DNA of 64,000 bases from IMG/VR virus record IMGVR_UViG_3300005531_000004, positions 1 through 64,000 of that record, one strand, 5' to 3'. This stretch comes from a virus. The translations under genes and the position numbers were made by a program. Positions 42,210 to 49,806 of this stretch are shown piece by piece (the first letter of the stretch is position 1; each line of letters opens with the position of its first letter). The notes beneath the pieces are model-generated. The model saw only the letters and a program-made list of their open reading frames with translations. It did no database searches and was not told where the DNA came from.

Positions 42210-42247
42210 TCTGCAAGGTGGAGGATCGTGGCCTCCCGGTTCCACCA
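42172..42247 (+). tRNA. tRNA-Lys (UUU)
   Basis: Acceptor GGAATCG/CGGTTCC, anticodon stem CAGA/TCTG with loop CTTTTAA (anticodon TTT), A73 and CCA. It overlaps the 3' end of the HNH-like gene by 38 bases. Confidence 0.82.
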
Positions 42248-42279
42248 ATTTTAGAAGTAAATATGACTCAGGAGAATGT

Positions 42280-42600
42280 ATGGCAAAGAAAAAAGTAGAG
42301 AAGAAGGTAGTGAAGGTTAACGTTACAAAGAAGTATATTACGCAGGGAGAACCTTCAGATGGTTCCCATTGTCCCATCGCTTTAGCTTTAAGAGCTAAGG
42401 GATATGACGATGTTATGGTTGACAGCGAAACTGCGGAAGTATTTAAGGGAGATAAGTATTACATTGCTAATCTTCCTGCTGTAGCTAAGAAATTTGTTGA
42501 GAAATTCGACAACGTAGTTTATGACGAAGAAATGGAACTTGTTCAAGTTGAAGAAGTTAAACCTATCAAATTTGAATTGAAGTTCATTGAACTTACATAA
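42280..42600 (+). CDS. hypothetical protein with CPIALALR motif
   Basis: A 106-residue protein. The core YITQGEPSDGSHCPIALALR followed by AKGYDDVMV resembles a small family common in phages and actinobacteria with the pattern I-x-x-G-...-CPIALAL. The role is unknown. ATG 42280 follows GACTCAGGAG. Confidence 0.6.
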   Translation: MAKKKVEKKVVKVNVTKKYITQGEPSDGSHCPIALALRAKGYDDVMVDSETAEVFKGDKYYIANLPAVAKKFVEKFDNVVYDEEMELVQVEEVKPIKFELKFIELT

Positions 42601-42609
42601 ACAAAGAAA

Positions 42610-42649
42610 ACCCCGGCCATCCGAAAGGATAGTCGGGGTATTTTTTTTT
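42610..42649. terminator. terminator between conv. genes
   Basis: CCCCGGCCATCC-GAAA-GGATAGTCGGGG, an imperfect stem with a GAAA tetraloop, followed by a run of nine T. It lies between converging genes and can serve both directions. Confidence 0.85.
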
Positions 42650-42959
42650 ATACTGCCCAAGGATCACCAGTATCAAACTCGTGAGGCTTAGGACGCGCTA
42701 GTTTGTGTTCATAATCTGAGCTTTCATACGGTATGTATTTGCCGCCCACACCATCATGAAGAGTGGCCCAGTTAACAATCATGAAGTCCTCCAAAGCTGC
42801 TTTATCAGATTGCTCAGCACGCTTTGGGTCTTCCTTCATAAATTCAATCGCTGTTTTCACAGTGACGAAGTTTAGAACTGGAGCAGAAGTAGTTTTAGTG
42901 AAAGGCTCTACCCACCCCACATACACCCTGTCTTGATTCAATTCTTCAAATTTTGCCAT
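42648..42959 (-). CDS. hypothetical protein
   Basis: A 103-residue soluble protein (NQDRVYVGWVEPFTKTTSAP, VNWATLHDGVGGKYIPYESS). No family recognised. It is the last of a four-gene leftward group and stops at the bidirectional terminator. Confidence 0.5.
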   Translation of the reverse strand: MAKFEELNQDRVYVGWVEPFTKTTSAPVLNFVTVKTAIEFMKEDPKRAEQSDKAALEDFMIVNWATLHDGVGGKYIPYESSDYEHKLARPKPHEFDTGDPWAV

Positions 42960-42999
42960 TTTGTCATCTCTTCACGGAACCCCGTTTCACGCTGTCCGC

Positions 43000-43326
43000 T
43001 TAGTTTTTCTCTGCCTCTAAAGGCGGGTTTAGTTGTTCTCTTCTCAGCTTGATTAGGACATCACCATGACAGTGAAGGGATTCTCCAGTTGAAGGTGTAT
43101 CATGGCACCAGCAGCCAAGAATTTGATTGTCAATTTCGTGAAGTGCTGCCATAAGCTCAGGATGAGAACGAATATGTTGCTCATATTTATCCAAACAACC
43201 TGCTCTGTCATCCCCTATAATGCGAAAAGGGTTAGCCCATTTTGATTCAGGAAGTCCAGCCCACGCTCTCCCTATGTATAGTGTAAAATTCGGCATTTTA
43301 CGATTAACTTTTACTACAGTTGTCAA
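43000..43326 (-). CDS. DUF4326 family protein
   Basis: A 108-residue protein with FTLYIGRAWAGLPESKWANP and then FRI...YEQHIRSHPELMAALHEI and GCWCHDTPSTGESLHCHGDV. This matches DUF4326, whose pattern is YVGR...SKWGNPF...CWC...CHGDVL. The conserved Cys/His cluster suggests metal or substrate binding. The biochemical role is not established. It overlaps the neighbouring gene by 23 bases. Confidence 0.75.
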   Translation of the reverse strand: MTTVVKVNRKMPNFTLYIGRAWAGLPESKWANPFRIIGDDRAGCLDKYEQHIRSHPELMAALHEIDNQILGCWCHDTPSTGESLHCHGDVLIKLRREQLNPPLEAEKN

Positions 43327-43714
43327 TTGGTTCTCCTACTATCAGTTGAATGCTTCCCGGTTCATAAGGTCTTTGGATCACGTTTATTCCAGCTTCAATA
43401 AATAGCCTCACAATATTTCTGGCTCCCACTGGGTTGAAGCTATGTACAATCGCCAGCTTGGGGAACTTCCCAATCTTGGTTAGGTACAATGCCGCGTGGT
43501 ACCCAGTCTTTTCCTTGTAAAGGTTATAAAGAATTTTCTCTTTAGGGTTTTGTATTCCTATAGGGTAATGCTCATCTGCCAAGTCATGATCAAAAGAAAT
43601 TATATCTGGAACACCAAGGTTCTTAATGTACTCTACGAATTGTTCGTAGCTTCTTACCACATCCCAAGAGCTATCGTATGGCTTCCTCACATCGTCTAAA
43701 AACAGTTTTCTCAA
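43304..43714 (-). CDS. receiver-like protein (cyclic-phosphate-processing type)
   Basis: A 136-residue protein. LFLDDVRKPYD near the start, ISFDHDLADEHYPI, TGYHAALYLTKIG and VHSFNPVGARNIVRLFIEAG are the hallmarks of the cREC/receiver-like domain proposed to act with RNA cyclic-phosphate processing. It lacks a kinase or output domain. It is translationally coupled to the DUF4326 gene. Confidence 0.7.
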   Translation of the reverse strand: MRKLFLDDVRKPYDSSWDVVRSYEQFVEYIKNLGVPDIISFDHDLADEHYPIGIQNPKEKILYNLYKEKTGYHAALYLTKIGKFPKLAIVHSFNPVGARNIVRLFIEAGINVIQRPYEPGSIQLIVGEPIDNCSKS

Positions 43715-43769
43715 TTAATTCCCTCCACTTCTATATTACCACACTTTAAAAAAATTTTATAGTACCTCA

Positions 43770-44246
43770 CTACCTTAAAATGGTACCTAAGGGGGTGGGT
43801 GTTTGGGGCATTTCTGACTTTTTTCTACGATTAAAAAGTTGATTGGATTGGGTTGACCATTTCACATTCCCCGGCTCATAGTGACCATTGTTGTCTTTCC
43901 TATCTAAGCTGGTCCCTTCTGGTCGAGGACCGATATGCTCGTAGAATTCTAAGAAGGAAGTAAATTTAAACTCTATCCCTCTTCCTCCGTAGTTTTTATA
44001 ACCGTCAGTCTTAGGATTGTTGCATCTCATCTTGGCATGGATGTATGAACTATATTCCGGTGAATCTTTGCCATCAGGTCGATGTCGTTTATTGTGTCCA
44101 TGCAAAGGAACCTTCTCAGGTTTTGTAGGGGAGTTTGCACGTTTCTTTTCTCGGTATCTCTTTTTCTCAGCCAGTACTTTATCCCGGTTTCTTTCCTTCC
44201 AAGCTCGTTTCCAAGCCCGTTGTTTTTCAATGTCTTTGTAAGGCAA
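43770..44246 (-). CDS. HNH homing endonuclease
   Basis: A 158-residue protein from TTG 44246 with GGAGGG upstream. Basic N-terminus, then SPEYSSYIHAKMRCNNPKTD, YKNYGGRGIEFKFTSFLEFY and SLDRKDNNGHYEPGNVKWST, the subfamily of 39757-40212. It has its own leftward promoter at 44264-44292. Confidence 0.86.
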   Translation of the reverse strand: MPYKDIEKQRAWKRAWKERNRDKVLAEKKRYREKKRANSPTKPEKVPLHGHNKRHRPDGKDSPEYSSYIHAKMRCNNPKTDGYKNYGGRGIEFKFTSFLEFYEHIGPRPEGTSLDRKDNNGHYEPGNVKWSTQSNQLFNRRKKSEMPQTPTPLGTILR

Positions 44247-44263
44247 TATTCCCTCCTATTTTT

Positions 44264-44292
44264 AGAATACGATAATACTGTGGTTATGTCAA
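44264..44292 (-). promoter_or_regulatory. sigma70-type promoter, leftward
   Basis: TTGACA (44287-44292), 17 bases, TATTCT (44264-44269), preceded by CCCCC as in the promoter at 32302-32329. Confidence 0.65.
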
Positions 44293-44299
44293 GGGGGAT

Positions 44300-45104
44300 A
44301 CCACCTCGCTGACAATTAAAAATTTCTACACGTGTCCCCCGGCTTTTTGCATGGGAGTCCCTTCCGAGGGGGTATACTGGGGGTTCCTTCGCCTACCGTT
44401 CGCTTTCGCCCTGTGTTCTCCTTTCGCTTTATGTACACGTTAGCTTGGTGCTGTGCAATGTCCAACCCTCCTTAGCTGGGAGTTCCTATGGCTTAGAGTT
44501 AATCCCTACTAAACCTATAGACATTATCAAGGCTATGGACTAAGCGCACATTGTACGGCTGGCTAAATCCGGCTGGTTATGTAGCAGTCTATATAGGGGA
44601 AGCAATAGAGGCAGGGATCACAGTGCTACTGTGTAAGTCCTTTGTTTCCGTGTAACGCGAGGGATGACACTAAGGTAACCGGGGGTAATAGCAGTGGGAT
44701 TGAATAGAGTACGGTGTGAGAGGTATTAATAAGTATATTAGAATCAATAAGATACATTATTGGTAGTCCGTAAGTGTATAAGAACATGGAGTGTTTGAGT
44801 GTTGTAGTTGACTATAACACCTAGGGAAAGGTAATACTTACAGCATCCGATAGGGTGCTGGAAGCCATATAGAGGCTTATGGGCGTTTGTATGGCTTAAG
44901 ACGGGGGAAAGGTACATAAACAGGTGATCGTGCAATATGGCTCATTCTAGATGGCCTGCTGATAGGTTCTATAAACTGGTTGTAATCCTTAGGTGTGACT
45001 CAATCGTCTGCTGGGTTTGATGACCGTCTACGCATACGCTAGGCTAATAAACGCCTAAGATCGTTTTAGGCGGATTAACGCCTATTGATCATATTGTGTC
45101 AATC
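44300..45104. other. long gene-free, structured region 1 (possible large non-coding RNA)
   Basis: About 800 bases with no credible protein gene on either strand and less A/T-rich than its neighbours. Several short stems are visible, for example AGCATC/GGTGCT at about 44843-44861 and CGCCTAA/TTTAGGCG at about 45053-45072. A promoter-like TTGACT (about 44807) with TAATAC 18 bases on points rightward. The nearby tRNA cluster recalls the setting of large ornate phage RNAs such as GOLLD and ROOL; this is a guess from context. Confidence 0.4.
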
Positions 45105-45133
45105 TGGCATAATCGTCCGATTTATGTCATACT
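45105..45133 (+). promoter_or_regulatory. promoter before the VRR-NUC gene
   Basis: TGGCAT, 17 bases, CATACT, then AAAAGCAGGAGGGG leading to ATG 45157. The CATACTAAAAG end resembles TATACTAAAAG at 53952. Confidence 0.5.
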
Positions 45134-45156
45134 AAAAGCAGGAGGGGAATAGTCCA

Positions 45157-45450
45157 ATGAAAGGAGCTATAAGCTTGCGACAAAGAGAGATGCAATTACG
45201 TAATGAACTGAAGATCATACAAAAGAAACTAGCACCTAGCCGCAATTCAAATTACAGTGAGGAAAAGATTCGTAAACAATACGAAGCAAAGGGTTTTACA
45301 GTGCTTAGAGGTGGATGGCCTGATTTCCTTGCAATCAAAGATGGGCAAGTGATTGGTATAGAAGTGAAATCAGGCAATGACAAACTAAGGCCAGCACAAG
45401 AGAAAATGCACAAAGCTTTGCCGTTCTGTACCATCATTGAAAGAGTATAA
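45157..45450 (+). CDS. VRR-NUC domain nuclease
   Basis: A 97-residue minimal nuclease: EEKIRKQYEAKGFTVLRGGW, PDFLAIKDGQVIGIEVKSGN and LRPAQEKMHKAL give the PD-(D/E)xK-like fold (PD...ExK...Q) of the VRR-NUC family, which includes structure-selective phage nucleases. ATG 45157 follows AGGAGGGG. It is isolated between two structured non-coding regions. Confidence 0.85.
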   Translation: MKGAISLRQREMQLRNELKIIQKKLAPSRNSNYSEEKIRKQYEAKGFTVLRGGWPDFLAIKDGQVIGIEVKSGNDKLRPAQEKMHKALPFCTIIERV

Positions 45451-45469
45451 AAAATATTTTTTCGGGAAT

Positions 45470-45905
45470 ATTTGCTTTATTATCAAGTAATTATAAAATG
45501 TTTACTAGTTTGCTATATGCAACGATTTCCTTTTGATCTAATGTGCTTCTTGTCCGAGGGCAATAGGTCAAGAGCCCAAAGGCAGTCGGTAAGGGGAACA
45601 GGACGCGAGTTAAACTGGGTGAGTGATCTACGAACGGTCACAAGATTCTCAATCCTGAGTTAGGGCTAATAGCAGCCTGCACGACAGGGGCAACCAAACC
45701 TTACAGGCTTCAGGGCAGTTAAAGCCCGACCAGCGCGAACCGCTGGGAGCGACGAGCACACATTTAATGCTCTGTTAATCTGATGACCCAATAAGGAACG
45801 GGGAGGCTATCAGAGTTTGCCTAGCAATGGCACAGGATTAAGCTGGCTAGGTTTCACTTAAAAAACTCATAGAGCATCCGTAACCGGGGACGCGGACTAG
45901 GGGGT
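45470..45905 (+). other. gene-free structured region 2 (possible non-coding RNA)
   Basis: About 430 bases that read poorly as protein but contain a dense series of stems: CCTG-CACGA-CAGG, GGGC-AGTTAAA-GCCC, CCAGCG-CGAAC-CGCTGG, CCTAGC...GCTAGG and CCG...CGG between about 45680 and 45895. Either strand could be transcribed; neighbouring genes run rightward. It matches no RNA class I can recognise. Confidence 0.45.
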
Positions 45906-45910
45906 AGCTT

Positions 45911-46261
45911 ATGCCGTATCAAGCGATTAGTCGAAGCGGTTTTAAACCGTCGTACTTGAGGATTAACAGAGAGAGTATAAATGCTCCGTGGATTAATGGA
46001 ATGATTCGTGACAGGCATACCGTTACCACGTTAAACAATCACAAAGACCTAGAGCTTTCGAGCTTAGGCAAACATTTAAGGGCTTATAATGTGAAACCCA
46101 ATTGGGCAACCCTTACGCGAATGCTGCAATGCTTCGCGTTCTATGTGTTGGGCTGGTCTTTTCTAAATCCATTTTCATCCAGTCTAATGCATAGAGCGGG
46201 AGGCATTGCATATGAGAATCAAGGACGTTCCCACACATCCGGCGTATGTTGTTTTTCATGA
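45911..46261 (+). CDS. doubtful ORF after structured region 2
   Basis: 116 codons from ATG 45911 with a G-run upstream; reads MPYQAISRSGFKPSYLRINR and so on, without recognisable domains. It overlaps the better supported gene at 46212 by 50 bases. It could be a real early protein or part of the non-coding block. Confidence 0.25.
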   Translation: MPYQAISRSGFKPSYLRINRESINAPWINGMIRDRHTVTTLNNHKDLELSSLGKHLRAYNVKPNWATLTRMLQCFAFYVLGWSFLNPFSSSLMHRAGGIAYENQGRSHTSGVCCFS

Positions 46262-46442
46262 CAGCTACGATAACGGAGCTATGGATGTTTACGGCTGTGA
46301 GAGCTTAGAGCGTGCTCAGGCTATTGCAGCTAAGAAGCAAGCCAGCTTAGATGACAGTGGATACGATGAGGCAGGCATATGGAAAGCTTACGAAAAGCTT
46401 CCACGGATTAAAGTGTATAGTTACCATGGAGAAATTAAATGA
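46212..46442 (+). CDS. hypothetical small early protein
   Basis: A 76-residue protein (MRIKDVPTHPAYVVFHDSYD, then ESLERAQAIAAKKQASL), mixed alpha/beta. ATG 46212 follows GGGAGGC. It overlaps the next gene by four bases. No family recognised. Confidence 0.5.
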   Translation: MRIKDVPTHPAYVVFHDSYDNGAMDVYGCESLERAQAIAAKKQASLDDSGYDEAGIWKAYEKLPRIKVYSYHGEIK

Positions 46443-46627
46443 AAATCTATATCAACGAACATTTAGAAGACGGGCAGATTGTGACGTTAGAAGAGCGCAC
46501 AGACGAGCACAACTATCCCGGCTTCGCGTTTGACTTTGCACAGGAATACCGCGATAAGTTTGTAATAGACAATATGCACGTTACCTCTAACATTCACATC
46601 TATCTCAAACGGAGGGATGCAAAGTAA
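46439..46627 (+). CDS. hypothetical small early protein
   Basis: A 62-residue protein (MKIYINEHLEDGQIVTLEER), coupled by ATGA to its upstream gene and by TAATG to the next. Unknown function. Confidence 0.5.
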   Translation: MKIYINEHLEDGQIVTLEERTDEHNYPGFAFDFAQEYRDKFVIDNMHVTSNIHIYLKRRDAK

Positions 46628-46800
46628 TGTCAAATCAAGGACTGTTCAAGCGCAATAGCGACGTACAGAAGCAGCACGATAAAGCTTTTGACTATGCCTT
46701 TGCTGTAAAGCGTGAGGCTGAGCGCATCTTGGCTGCTAAGCGTGCCGCATCACAGGTACGCATTACCGTACTCGACCAGAAGCGTGATCTACCGTTCTAG
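46627..46800 (+). CDS. hypothetical small basic protein
   Basis: 57 residues (MSNQGLFKRNSDVQKQHDKA ... RDLPF), helical and basic. It starts at TAATG with GGAGGG upstream. Unknown function. Confidence 0.45.
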   Translation: MSNQGLFKRNSDVQKQHDKAFDYAFAVKREAERILAAKRAASQVRITVLDQKRDLPF

Positions 46801-46846
46801 GAGGCTTAATGCAGGGTAAGATTAGGAATCACATCGCAGAGGTAAC

Positions 46847-46978
46847 ATGGGATTTGAACTTCGAACGGCTTTTATCGCCGTTGCGCTTCCCTCTGTGCTT
46901 GTGATCCGCAAAAAGGATATCAAAGCTAAAGAGCGTAAGGGCACTGTGCCAGCACAGGGTTATGTGTGGGTGGATTAG
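46847..46978 (+). CDS. hypothetical short protein
   Basis: 43 residues, MGFELRTAFIAVALPSVLVI then KKDIKAKERKGTVPAQGYVW. The hydrophobic N-terminus may be a membrane segment. The ribosome site is weak (GCAGAGG). Confidence 0.35.
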   Translation: MGFELRTAFIAVALPSVLVIRKKDIKAKERKGTVPAQGYVWVD

Positions 46979-47088
46979 TGAGGCGCAAGGTTAGTGCCTT
47001 GCGTACATTCTCTAGAGATATCGTGATTGCAGCACGAATAGCCTGCAAGTGCATAAGCTACCTAGAGAATGTATGGAGGGCACTACCA

Positions 47089-47367
47089 ATGGCTAAGCTG
47101 AAAGCAACACCAAAGAGCTACGCTGAAGCAAAACAGACTTTAGGCAACCGTGATTCCATGCGAATTGGTAACAACACTTACCTTGAATGGGGAAAGTTTG
47201 GTACCTATATCGCTGTGCGTTTGCATGGTACAGAGATTGTTAAATTTCATGAGAACGACACGGTTACCTTGCACACTGGCGGTTATCGCACCGTAACCAC
47301 TAAAGACCTAGCTCAATTCGTTGCAGAGCTTATTAGGCAGGGCATCCGGTTTATGTGCATAACGTAG
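47089..47367 (+). CDS. phage hypothetical protein of the GGYRTVTTKD type
   Basis: A 92-residue protein from ATG 47089 with GGAGGG upstream; the frame is open further 5' but no better start exists. The core TYLEWGKFGTYIAVRLHGTE, IVKFHENDTVTLHTGGYRTV, TTKD is a recurrent small phage family of unknown function, by general knowledge. Confidence 0.6.
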   Translation: MAKLKATPKSYAEAKQTLGNRDSMRIGNNTYLEWGKFGTYIAVRLHGTEIVKFHENDTVTLHTGGYRTVTTKDLAQFVAELIRQGIRFMCIT

Positions 47368-47407
47368 GGCGCGATGCATACGAAGTAGAACTAACAGGGG
47401 GATTCTA

Positions 47408-47635
47408 ATGCTAATTGACAAGATCATGCAGTATGAAGATGGGCAAATGAACAGGGAAGAAACAATCGAATTCTTCCAAGAGCTTGTAAACAGTGGTATG
47501 GCTTGGACGCTGCAAGGGCAATACGGGCGTATGGCTATGGCACTGATTAAGGCAGGGCTTGTGACTATGCCTAAGATTCGTAAAGTAAAAAGCCACGACC
47601 CTAATCACGGACAGGCACCAGATTTTGTGCGATAA
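47408..47635 (+). CDS. small phage protein of the DUF7417-like type
   Basis: A 75-residue protein, IMQYEDGQMNREETIEFFQE then LVNSGMAWTLQGQYGRMAMA LI, a pattern (YE.GE...E...FQ.L...G..W.LQG.YGR.A..LI) widespread in phages. The C-terminal HDPNHGQAPDFVR is echoed at the end of the next gene. Confidence 0.65.
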   Translation: MLIDKIMQYEDGQMNREETIEFFQELVNSGMAWTLQGQYGRMAMALIKAGLVTMPKIRKVKSHDPNHGQAPDFVR

Positions 47636-47652
47636 AGAGAAAGGTAATTAAA

Positions 47653-48168
47653 ATGGAAGTTGATGTAGCTACACGTTTTTGGACAAAGGTTAATAAGCAT
47701 GGGTCTATTCCTGAACATAAACCAGAGCTAGGCCCATGCTGGGAATGGATTGCAGGAAAATTTCGTTACGGTTATGGACAGTTTACTTTTCAAGGAAGGA
47801 ACATGTTGGCTCATAGAGTTTCATGGTTTCTTAAGTATGGTAAATTTCCTCAACCTATGGGACTTCATAAATGTGACAACCCTTCCTGTGTTCGACCTAC
47901 TCATTTATTTGAGGGAACGAAAGATGACAACATGAAAGATCAGGTTTCAAAGAATAGAAGTTTAAAAGGTGAGAAACATCCAAGAGCTAAGCTTACATCT
48001 AAAGCTGTTGGAAAACTTCGTGAGAAATACAATGGCAGTATCTCAACCAAAAATGCCAAAGATGAAGCTATTAAGTACCGTGTTCATGAAGCCACAATAA
48101 AAGACATAGTATATGGCTACAGTTGGCATGATCCTAACATGGGACAATCACCGGAATTCACTCGATAA
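47653..48168 (+). CDS. HNH homing endonuclease
   Basis: A 171-residue protein with PCWEWIAGKFRYGYGQFTFQ, RVSWFLKYGKFPQPMGLHKC and DNPSCVRPTHLFEGTKDDNM, the HNH_3-type core. An HTH tail follows (NAKDEAIKYRVHEATIKDIV). It ends HDPNMGQSPEFTR, similar to the end of the preceding gene, suggesting the insertion carried or copied that terminus. Confidence 0.87.
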   Translation: MEVDVATRFWTKVNKHGSIPEHKPELGPCWEWIAGKFRYGYGQFTFQGRNMLAHRVSWFLKYGKFPQPMGLHKCDNPSCVRPTHLFEGTKDDNMKDQVSKNRSLKGEKHPRAKLTSKAVGKLREKYNGSISTKNAKDEAIKYRVHEATIKDIVYGYSWHDPNMGQSPEFTR

Positions 48169-48182
48169 GGAGATTAAGCAAT

Positions 48183-48287
48183 ATGACAAACCGAAAGCGT
48201 AAACAAGCACGCAAGCGATTCGCTAAGATGCCACATTCCACCCGCCCATTTACGTCCGCTGATTACGCGGCACTGCCTAAGGAGTAA
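48183..48287 (+). CDS. short basic hypothetical protein
   Basis: 34 residues (MTNRKRKQARKRFAKMPHST ...), with AGGAG upstream. Unknown function. Confidence 0.4.
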   Translation: MTNRKRKQARKRFAKMPHSTRPFTSADYAALPKE

Positions 48288-48289
48288 TT

Positions 48290-48490
48290 ATGAAAGAGTT
48301 TTATGTAGTGAAATTCTCTATAGGGACCATGCAATACGAATACCTCGCTAAGCTAACTACAGAAGAGTATGCAGAAATTGTAAAGCTTTTACAGAAACAT
48401 GCAGACTCTTTCGAAGTGGTACAGGGAATAGACGAGGAGGTTATGGAGGCAACGCATCTCAAGAAAGCAATCGAAAGTATCCTAACCTAG
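48290..48490 (+). CDS. small hypothetical protein
   Basis: A 66-residue protein (MKEFYVVKFSIGTMQYEYLA ... ATHLKKAIESILT), mixed alpha/beta. It starts two bases after the previous stop with AAGGAG upstream. A run of nine or more G follows its stop. Confidence 0.5.
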   Translation: MKEFYVVKFSIGTMQYEYLAKLTTEEYAEIVKLLQKHADSFEVVQGIDEEVMEATHLKKAIESILT

Positions 48491-48504
48491 GGGGGGGGGC
48501 CACT

Positions 48505-48693
48505 GTGCAAGCGTTCGAGAAGTTTATGTTTGATTGGCAAAACAAGAATGTAACCGTATTCAGTGATGCTGATACCCGTTTGCGTGAGCATGTGCGGAGG
48601 ACTCAGGTGGATGAAACCCACGCTAGTGATTGCTCATATTGGGTAGATGAAACGTGCGACTGCTACATTAACCCTGATTATCCCGAGGACTAA
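48505..48693 (+). CDS. small hypothetical protein
   Basis: A 62-residue protein from GTG 48505 (AFEKFMFDWQNKNVTVFSDA). The C-terminus is Cys/Asp-rich (DCSYWVDETCDCYINPDYPE). The poly-G tract acts as upstream ribosome-site region. Confidence 0.45.
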   Translation: MQAFEKFMFDWQNKNVTVFSDADTRLREHVRRTQVDETHASDCSYWVDETCDCYINPDYPED

Positions 48694-48694
48694 C

Positions 48695-49132
48695 ATGCAA
48701 AGACATTACCCAGCGAGAAAGCTTAATAATGGTAACGTGGAAGTTAGAACATGGTGGGGCTTGTGGGAACTGCCTAAAGATGGAGAAGTAGACGAAGATG
48801 TTATCGAGGCATTTACTACAGGCCATTGCCACTCATTCGCGCTAGCTATGCATGAGAAAACAGGCTGGGATATGTATGCATGTAGCTATGACCCCGGTTA
48901 CGATACTCCTGCTCATGTGTTTATCAGGCATCCTAAGGGTAAGTTTGTGGACATTACAGGCTTCATTCCCAAGGGATCACGCTGGTTTCGTGATGGTGTA
49001 GTGCGAGTAAGCAAGGAAGATATTTATGAATTCTTTGACTACCTTAGGCCACAGCCTAAGTTAGCGGCCCCGTTTGTAAAATCAGTATTGAAACAAATTG
49101 GCTATAAGCCTCAAATTAAAAAGGCGGCATAA
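48695..49132 (+). CDS. hypothetical protein, papain-like Cys-His-Asp pattern
   Basis: A 145-residue protein. TTGHCHSFALAMHEKTGWDM, then TPAHVFIRHPKGKFVDITGF show an ordered Cys, His and Asp at positions that recall papain-fold cysteine hydrolases of small size. That is a weak structural inference. ATG 48695 follows GAGGAC. Confidence 0.5.
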   Translation: MQRHYPARKLNNGNVEVRTWWGLWELPKDGEVDEDVIEAFTTGHCHSFALAMHEKTGWDMYACSYDPGYDTPAHVFIRHPKGKFVDITGFIPKGSRWFRDGVVRVSKEDIYEFFDYLRPQPKLAAPFVKSVLKQIGYKPQIKKAA

Positions 49133-49133
49133 C

Positions 49134-49646
49134 ATGGAACTGCCCTTCTATAAGGTAATGACTAAGATGGGTGAAATAAGCATTAAGCCCACAGATGGAG
49201 AGCACATCTATATTGACTTCGGAGGCCAATATAGTCATTCCCCCTCTATGATTGTTCGCGGCAAGCCTTACAATGGTTCTGTCCACTTCTATAAGTGGAA
49301 TGATGGAACATGGAATATCGGCCCTGAGTTTGATAGCGATGGTAAGCCTACCACTGAGTATTCTAGACGTTCTCAGTTATATCTCACCCGCAATGATTGG
49401 ATGGAAATGGGTGGGAGGCCGGGAGATGTGTCTGAACCTGCACGCAAGACTATCAAACTGGCGCTAGAGCTTGCTGTCAGAGAATGGTTGCAAACTGAGC
49501 TAGGACAGGAAGCTGTTTATGTTGCAGCAGAGTCTAAGCGCATCAGTGACATTGCCAAGCTAGAGGATGAGATTGCTAACCTAGAAGGTGAGATTACGAA
49601 ACGCAAGGCTCGTATAGCTTCGTTGAAAGGTGAGAAGGGACTATGA
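49134..49646 (+). CDS. hypothetical protein with C-terminal coiled coil
   Basis: A 170-residue protein. The first 100 residues are beta-rich (GEISIKPTDGEHIYIDFGGQ, SVHFYKWNDGTWNIGPEFDS), followed by helices and a coiled coil (AKLEDEIANLEGEITKRKAR). Unknown function; coupled to the next gene by four bases. Confidence 0.5.
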   Translation: MELPFYKVMTKMGEISIKPTDGEHIYIDFGGQYSHSPSMIVRGKPYNGSVHFYKWNDGTWNIGPEFDSDGKPTTEYSRRSQLYLTRNDWMEMGGRPGDVSEPARKTIKLALELAVREWLQTELGQEAVYVAAESKRISDIAKLEDEIANLEGEITKRKARIASLKGEKGL

Positions 49647-49804
49647 GCAAGCATGATGACAATGGTAGTGCATTAGTCGCTAGGCTATTTCGCGCACTGC
49701 AACGTGTAGCTGAAGAGCTTGAAGGTATAGATGAAGACGAGATGACTAGGGCTGAGCGTAACATCTATCTAATCGTGCATGATGCTATTGACACGGAGGA
49801 TTAA
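49643..49804 (+). CDS. small acidic helical protein
   Basis: A 53-residue protein (ALVARLFRALQRVAEELEGI, DEDEMTRAERNIYLIVHDAI). ATG 49643 overlaps the previous gene. Unknown function. Confidence 0.45.
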   Translation: MSKHDDNGSALVARLFRALQRVAEELEGIDEDEMTRAERNIYLIVHDAIDTED

Positions 49805-49806
49805 GC

